NCBI GenBank assembly: GCA_023301545.1
Contig: JALZUI010000118.1
Location: 1 to 8,829 of the forward strand
Source of the DNA: Akkermansiaceae bacterium
Lineage (GTDB): Bacteria; Verrucomicrobiota; Verrucomicrobiia; Verrucomicrobiales; Akkermansiaceae
Length of the DNA stretch: 8,829 nt
Direction: 5' to 3'
Under the pieces are notes generated by a model. The model was given only the letters and a program-made list of their open reading frames with translations, was not told where the DNA came from and did no database searches. Position numbers and translations under genes: made by a program. Below are positions 6,364 through 8,829 of the stretch, in pieces; the stretch's first letter is position 1; each line of letters opens with the position of its first letter.

Positions 6364-6618
6364 ATGCCAGACAATACCCTCAGAGTAATCGAAGTTAAAA
6401 AAGGAGAATCAATCGATCGCTCCCTCAAGCGCCTCAAAAACATGCTTGATTCAGAAGGCATTCTTGAAGAAATGCGTCGTCGTCGTGCATTCGAAGACGT
6501 TACCACCAGAAATAAGCGTAAAGCTCGTTCTGCTAAGAAGCGTTACAAAGCAAGATGGAAGTTCCAAGAGAACAAAGCTGCTGAGCTTGAAACACACGAC
6601 CTCACTGGAGGACTGTAA
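6364..6618 (+). CDS. rpsU: 30S ribosomal protein bS21
   Basis: bS21 is a small basic protein of the 30S subunit platform, close to the 3' end of 16S rRNA, and takes part in translation initiation. The 84-residue protein shows the family pattern: an N-terminal VIEVKKGESIDRSLKRLKN, then a basic helix with RRRRAFED at 38-45 and RNKRKARSAKKR at 49-60. It is longer than E. coli S21 (71 residues) because of an extra tail (about 62-84, ending LTGGL). No Shine-Dalgarno site precedes the ATG; the leader just before it is A-rich (TTAAAACATTACAAAGT). The gene stands alone between the terminator of the metallopeptidase gene and its own strong terminator, with a consensus-like promoter 50-80 bp upstream, rather than in the rpsU-dnaG-rpoD arrangement of enterobacteria. 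Confidence 0.95.
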   Translation: MPDNTLRVIEVKKGESIDRSLKRLKNMLDSEGILEEMRRRRAFEDVTTRNKRKARSAKKRYKARWKFQENKAAELETHDLTGGL

Positions 6619-6644
6619 TTCAAAGCTAATTAATTGATTGATGT

Positions 6645-6674
6645 AAAAAGCGACTGCCTCGGCAGTCGCTTTTT
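6645..6674 (+). terminator. Strong terminator of rpsU
   Basis: The arms AAAAAGCGACTGCC (6645-6658) and GGCAGTCGCTTTTT (6661-6674) are perfect inverted repeats of 14 bp; the realistic fold is GCGACTGC/GCAGTCGC around CTCG, with A5 before and T5 after. The symmetry would let it work in both directions. It starts about 26 nt after the rpsU stop. Confidence 0.92.
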
Positions 6675-6722
6675 CGCGTTTCGAGATGCATTCTAAAACT
6701 GCTAGTACTGCAATAACTCAGA

Positions 6723-6760
6723 GTAATCTAATTGCACCCGATCTTAATTCAGATTACACT
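6723..6760 (+). promoter_or_regulatory. Inverted repeat and possible promoter before the small unknown gene
   Basis: GTAATCT (6723-6729) and AGATTAC (6751-6757) are 7-bp inverted arms 21 bp apart. TTGCAC (6732-6737) and TACACT (6755-6760) resemble weak -35 and -10 boxes with a 17-bp spacer. If used, the transcript would begin at about 6767, on the start codon itself. Each element alone could be chance. Confidence 0.25.
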
Positions 6761-6766
6761 CCCGCT

Positions 6767-7033
6767 ATGCCAGCTAAGAAAAAACAACACCTAGTTGGTA
6801 ATGCCTTAGTCAAGGAAGTCTGTCGCCGCATCCGTGTGGCTCGCACCCTTTGGGATCAACACAAGAACGCAGGTTGCCGCCAAGAGCGCCTGCGGGCACT
6901 GGAGCTCTATGACAAGCTCACCAGGGAACAAGCTGAGCAAATCCCCCAAGAACTGCGCGTATGGCTACGCTATCGCAGTGAAAAGTACTTTGGAGAAGGG
7001 CGAAAAGGAAACGGCGCGAACTCTAAAGGCTAA
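6767..7033 (+). CDS. Small basic protein of unknown function
   Basis: I do not recognise this gene. It encodes 88 residues, rich in Lys and Arg, with a predicted mostly helical core. Visible segments are MPAKKKQHLVGNALVKEVC at the N-terminus, RIRVARTLWDQHK at about 21-33, RALELYDKLTREQAEQIPQE around 43-62 and a terminal LRVWLRYRSEKYFG at 63-76 followed by a Gly/Lys-rich tail. Two cysteines are at 19 and 37. There is no signal peptide or membrane segment, so it is probably cytoplasmic, perhaps binding nucleic acid, which is a guess from charge only. The frame is also open from an ATG at 6686, adding 27 residues of low-complexity Ser/Thr/Ala-rich sequence. That ATG begins only 11 nt after the rpsU terminator, so 6767 is preferred. 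Neither start has a Shine-Dalgarno site. It converges on the exonuclease gene with a 25-bp gap and no clear terminator between them. Confidence 0.75.
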   Translation: MPAKKKQHLVGNALVKEVCRRIRVARTLWDQHKNAGCRQERLRALELYDKLTREQAEQIPQELRVWLRYRSEKYFGEGRKGNGANSKG

Positions 7034-7058
7034 CACGTTTCTTAGGAGCTAAAGAGCC

Positions 7059-7817
7059 TTACGTAAATTCAATCGAAACGGGGCAATGATCACTCCCTAA
7101 AACGTCAGCATGGATTTTCGGGTTAGCTACACGATTATTGATCGATTCACTTACCCCAAAGTAATCGAGGCGCCATCCGACATTATTCCCCCGTGCGCCA
7201 GCGCGATAACTCCACCAGGAGTAAGCCCCTTCTAAACCTGGATTAGCATCACGGAAGGTATCGATATAGCCTGCATCTAGTAAAGCGCTAAAGCTCTCCC
7301 GTTCCCCGTCAGAAAACCCTGCACTTCCACGGTTAGAGCTCGGTCGAGCTAAGTCGATCTCATGGTGGCAAACATTTAGGTCCCCGCAAAAAATAACGGG
7401 CTTAGACTGTTCTAACTCTTTTAGGTAATCACAAAAGGCCTCGTCCCAATTTAGACGGTAATCAAGCCGCTTGAGGCCGTTCTGGGCATTGGGAGTATAA
7501 ACAGTGACGAGGTGAAAGTCTTCAAAAGTAGCGGTAATGACTCGTCCCTCCGTATCGTGTTCAGGAATTCCCATATCATAAGTCACTTCTAGAGGCTCCG
7601 TCTTAGTGAAAATCGCAGTTCCCGAATACCCTGCTTTATCTGCGGAATTCCAATACGTACGATAACCTGCTAGGCTGAGAGGTAGATCAACCTGCTCCGC
7701 CTTAGCCTTCGTCTCCTGCAAGCACAAAACGTCTGGCTCATGCTCCATCACAAATTCTTCAAAATTCTTTTTTAAGACCGCGCGGATTCCATTAACATTC
7801 CATGAGTACAGTTTCAT
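7059..7817 (-). CDS. xth: Exodeoxyribonuclease III / class II AP endonuclease
   Basis: This 252-residue cytoplasmic enzyme cuts DNA at abasic sites and trims 3' ends during base excision repair. It is a member of the ExoIII/APE1 family of Mg-dependent phosphodiesterases and has the usual length. Seen in order: N7 in SWNVNGIR, the metal ligand E35 in LCLQETK, Y107 in VYTPN, D146 and N148 in GDLNVCHHEIDLA, WRLDYF at 215-220 and the catalytic D243-H244 pair in SDHCPV. All expected active-site residues are present. The start at 7817 places the catalytic MKLYSWNVNG at the very N-terminus, as is normal. No Shine-Dalgarno site is visible. It lies 59 bp downstream of a sigma factor gene on the same strand and may be cotranscribed with it; no terminator lies between. 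It converges on a small unknown gene. Confidence 0.96.
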   Translation of the reverse strand: MKLYSWNVNGIRAVLKKNFEEFVMEHEPDVLCLQETKAKAEQVDLPLSLAGYRTYWNSADKAGYSGTAIFTKTEPLEVTYDMGIPEHDTEGRVITATFEDFHLVTVYTPNAQNGLKRLDYRLNWDEAFCDYLKELEQSKPVIFCGDLNVCHHEIDLARPSSNRGSAGFSDGERESFSALLDAGYIDTFRDANPGLEGAYSWWSYRAGARGNNVGWRLDYFGVSESINNRVANPKIHADVLGSDHCPVSIEFT

Positions 7818-7876
7818 CCAATCAGCATGAGCAGAAAACTACTTTCCTGGCGACTCAGGAATTAGCTTTTTCGCAA

Positions 7877-8476
7877 CTACTCGTCTCCGTCTAAATACGA
7901 AGCTAATTCCTCCTTAAGGATCGCTCGCGCGCGGAACAGCTGGCTTTTGACCGCTGATACTGAGAGACCTAAAACCTTCGCTATTTCCTCGTACCGCATA
8001 TCCTCGTAGCGTCTTAGCACCACTGCCATTCTTTGCTTTTCTGGGAGTTTAGCAATTGCGCGGTCAACCGCCTTAGCTAACTCTTCTTGTAAATAGCTTT
8101 GATCAGGACTAGCCGAGTTTTGGTCCGCGTATTGCGATCCCCATTCCTCTCCCTGCTCCTCAATCGAAACCTGCTTACGAACCTTACGTCGCCGTGTTTC
8201 ATTGAAAACCAAGTTACGGGTAATCGTAAAGAGGTAGGTCGTAAATTTAGCCGTAGGCTTATACTTCTTAGCGCTCTTCCAGATCCGGACAAATACTTGC
8301 TGCGCTATGTCCTCAGCCTCGTTAGGACTTCCTAGCATCTTAGCAACAGTGCCAACAACTGCGTACTGGTGCTTCTCTACTAGGAAACTAAAGGCCGTTT
8401 CATCCCCTTGCGCAATGCGGCACATATAATCTACGTCCTCTTGGTTGGACTCTGCGCTTTTGGGGTCTAATGCCAT
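7877..8476 (-). CDS. ECF-like RNA polymerase sigma factor (sigma-70 family)
   Basis: This 199-residue protein has the two-domain plan of extracytoplasmic function sigma factors. Region 2 lies at about 26-95, with AEDIAQQVFVRIWKSAKKY (54-72) and the -10-binding FTTYLFTITRNLVFNETRRR (78-97). A polar linker (about 100-128) follows, and region 4 is at about 130-192, with LPEKQRMAVVLRRYEDM and a helix-turn-helix EEIAKVLGLSVSAVKSQLFRAR (163-184). Regions 1.1 and 3 are absent. It would direct RNA polymerase to a specific promoter set, probably in response to a stress or surface signal. A moderate purine-rich GGAAGAGAG ends about 10 nt before the ATG. No anti-sigma gene follows; the next gene on the strand is xth, 59 bp away. 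The upstream neighbour, cut by the window edge, has unknown function. I cannot assign an ECF subgroup. Confidence 0.93.
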   Translation of the reverse strand: MALDPKSAESNQEDVDYMCRIAQGDETAFSFLVEKHQYAVVGTVAKMLGSPNEAEDIAQQVFVRIWKSAKKYKPTAKFTTYLFTITRNLVFNETRRRKVRKQVSIEEQGEEWGSQYADQNSASPDQSYLQEELAKAVDRAIAKLPEKQRMAVVLRRYEDMRYEEIAKVLGLSVSAVKSQLFRARAILKEELASYLDGDE

Positions 8477-8507
8477 GAATTAAAATCTCTCTTCCAACGA
8501 GTTAACC

Positions 8508-8532
8508 AGTGAAAAGGGAAAAAGTTTTCACT
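8508..8532. repeat. 8-bp inverted repeat upstream of the sigma factor gene
   Basis: AGTGAAAA (8508-8515) and TTTTCACT (8525-8532) are perfect arms around a 9-nt loop, in the 89-bp gap between the partial upstream gene and the sigma factor. Read on the minus strand it is not followed by a T run, so it is a poor terminator. It could be an operator or a leader hairpin of the sigma factor transcript. Confidence 0.45.
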
Positions 8533-8565
8533 AATAACGAATTAATTATGAGACAAGAAGCCGAA

Positions 8566-8829
8566 TTACTCTAGTTCTTTTAAGCCCATAGCTTCAAAAT
8601 ACTTAGTGGCTGAAGCTTGACGATCGGTTTCTTCACCCGCGCTATTATAAACAGCTAACGCGTAGCCCTCGTAACCAGTGTTTTCCTTTTTGGAAGAGCC
8701 TCCACCGCCTCCTGTCGAGTTACGCTGACGAGTAATGACAGCTCCATTATATTCAACAGGTGCGCCTTCCACCTCAACTTTACCGGCAGCTCTTATTTCT
8801 GGAATTACAATCTTAACCCTAGCAAATCC
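8566..8829 (-). CDS. Unknown protein, C-terminal 87 residues (5' end beyond window)
   Basis: The frame is open from the right edge of the window to a TAA at 8566-8568, giving 87 visible residues without an upstream stop, so this is the 3' end of a longer gene rather than a separate small gene beginning at the GTG at 8772. The visible part starts with a segment that looks beta-stranded (ARVKIVIPEIRAAGKVEVEG). A Gly/Ser-rich flexible linker follows at visible residues 38-46 (STGGGGGSS), then a Lys/Glu patch, a short YALAVYNSAGEE strand-like segment and a C-terminal helix ending MGLKELE. I do not recognise the family. It lies 89 bp upstream of the sigma factor on the same strand and might share a transcript with it. 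Confidence 0.7.
   Translation of the reverse strand, partial: GFARVKIVIPEIRAAGKVEVEGAPVEYNGAVITRQRNSTGGGGGSSKKENTGYEGYALAVYNSAGEETDRQASATKYFEAMGLKELE

Noticed and set aside
6446..6637. Open frame overlapping rpsU in another frame
   Set aside because: rpsU is unmistakable; the overlapping frame has no family motif and runs toward the terminator.
7022..7061. Terminator in the convergent gap between the small unknown gene and xth
   Set aside because: AAGGCT and AGCCTT can pair but only across a 23-nt loop, and there is no T run on either strand.
8566..8772. A complete 68-residue gene starting at the GTG at 8772
   Set aside because: The same frame stays open to the window edge with no stop and no ribosome binding site at the GTG, so it is better read as the end of a longer gene.

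Overview
The window reads as a chromosomal segment of a Gram-negative bacterium, most likely a marine member of the Verrucomicrobiota (PVC group). I infer this from paired exported sulfatases, a near-complete lack of Shine-Dalgarno sites before the starts, a bS21 protein with a long tail, a YugP-type membrane protease, and moderate G+C. The phylum is an inference from gene content, not from a search.

Layout, left to right. (1) Bases 1-2175, minus strand: two tandem exported sulfatases of the formylglycine type. The downstream one is cut by the left edge and is visibly AT-richer than everything else. (2) 2176-2367: a divergent control region with a small hairpin and a LacI-like palindromic core. 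(3) 2368-3306, plus strand: a short type I mannose-6-phosphate isomerase with a GTG start and the only good ribosome binding site in the window. (4) 3307-3488: an intergenic region holding a 13-bp palindrome and an array of three or four direct repeats spaced exactly 22 bp. (5) 3489-5216: a CysJ-like sulfite reductase flavoprotein, closed by a strong terminator. (6) 5445-6179: a YugP-family membrane zinc metallopeptidase with its own terminator. (7) 6364-6618: ribosomal protein bS21 as a single-gene unit between a consensus-like promoter and a strong terminator. (8) 6767-7033: a small basic protein of unknown function, running into (9) the minus-strand set of exodeoxyribonuclease III (7059-7817), an ECF-like sigma factor (7877-8476) and the C-terminal end of an unknown gene (8566 to the right edge).

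Functional links. The sulfatases would remove sulfate from polysaccharides or other sulfate esters outside the cytoplasm. ManA would feed mannose 6-phosphate into glycolysis or make it for polysaccharide synthesis, and CysJ would supply electrons for sulfite reduction. A shared theme of sulfated-glycan and sulfur metabolism is possible, but manA and cysJ are also ordinary housekeeping genes and lie in separate units. The formylglycine-generating enzyme that the sulfatases need and the CysI hemoprotein that CysJ needs are not in the window. No rRNA, tRNA, CRISPR array, insertion sequence or phage gene was seen. No gene-free stretch exceeds 300 bases. I see no clearly new multi-gene system. The most unusual signal is the 22-bp repeat array upstream of cysJ.
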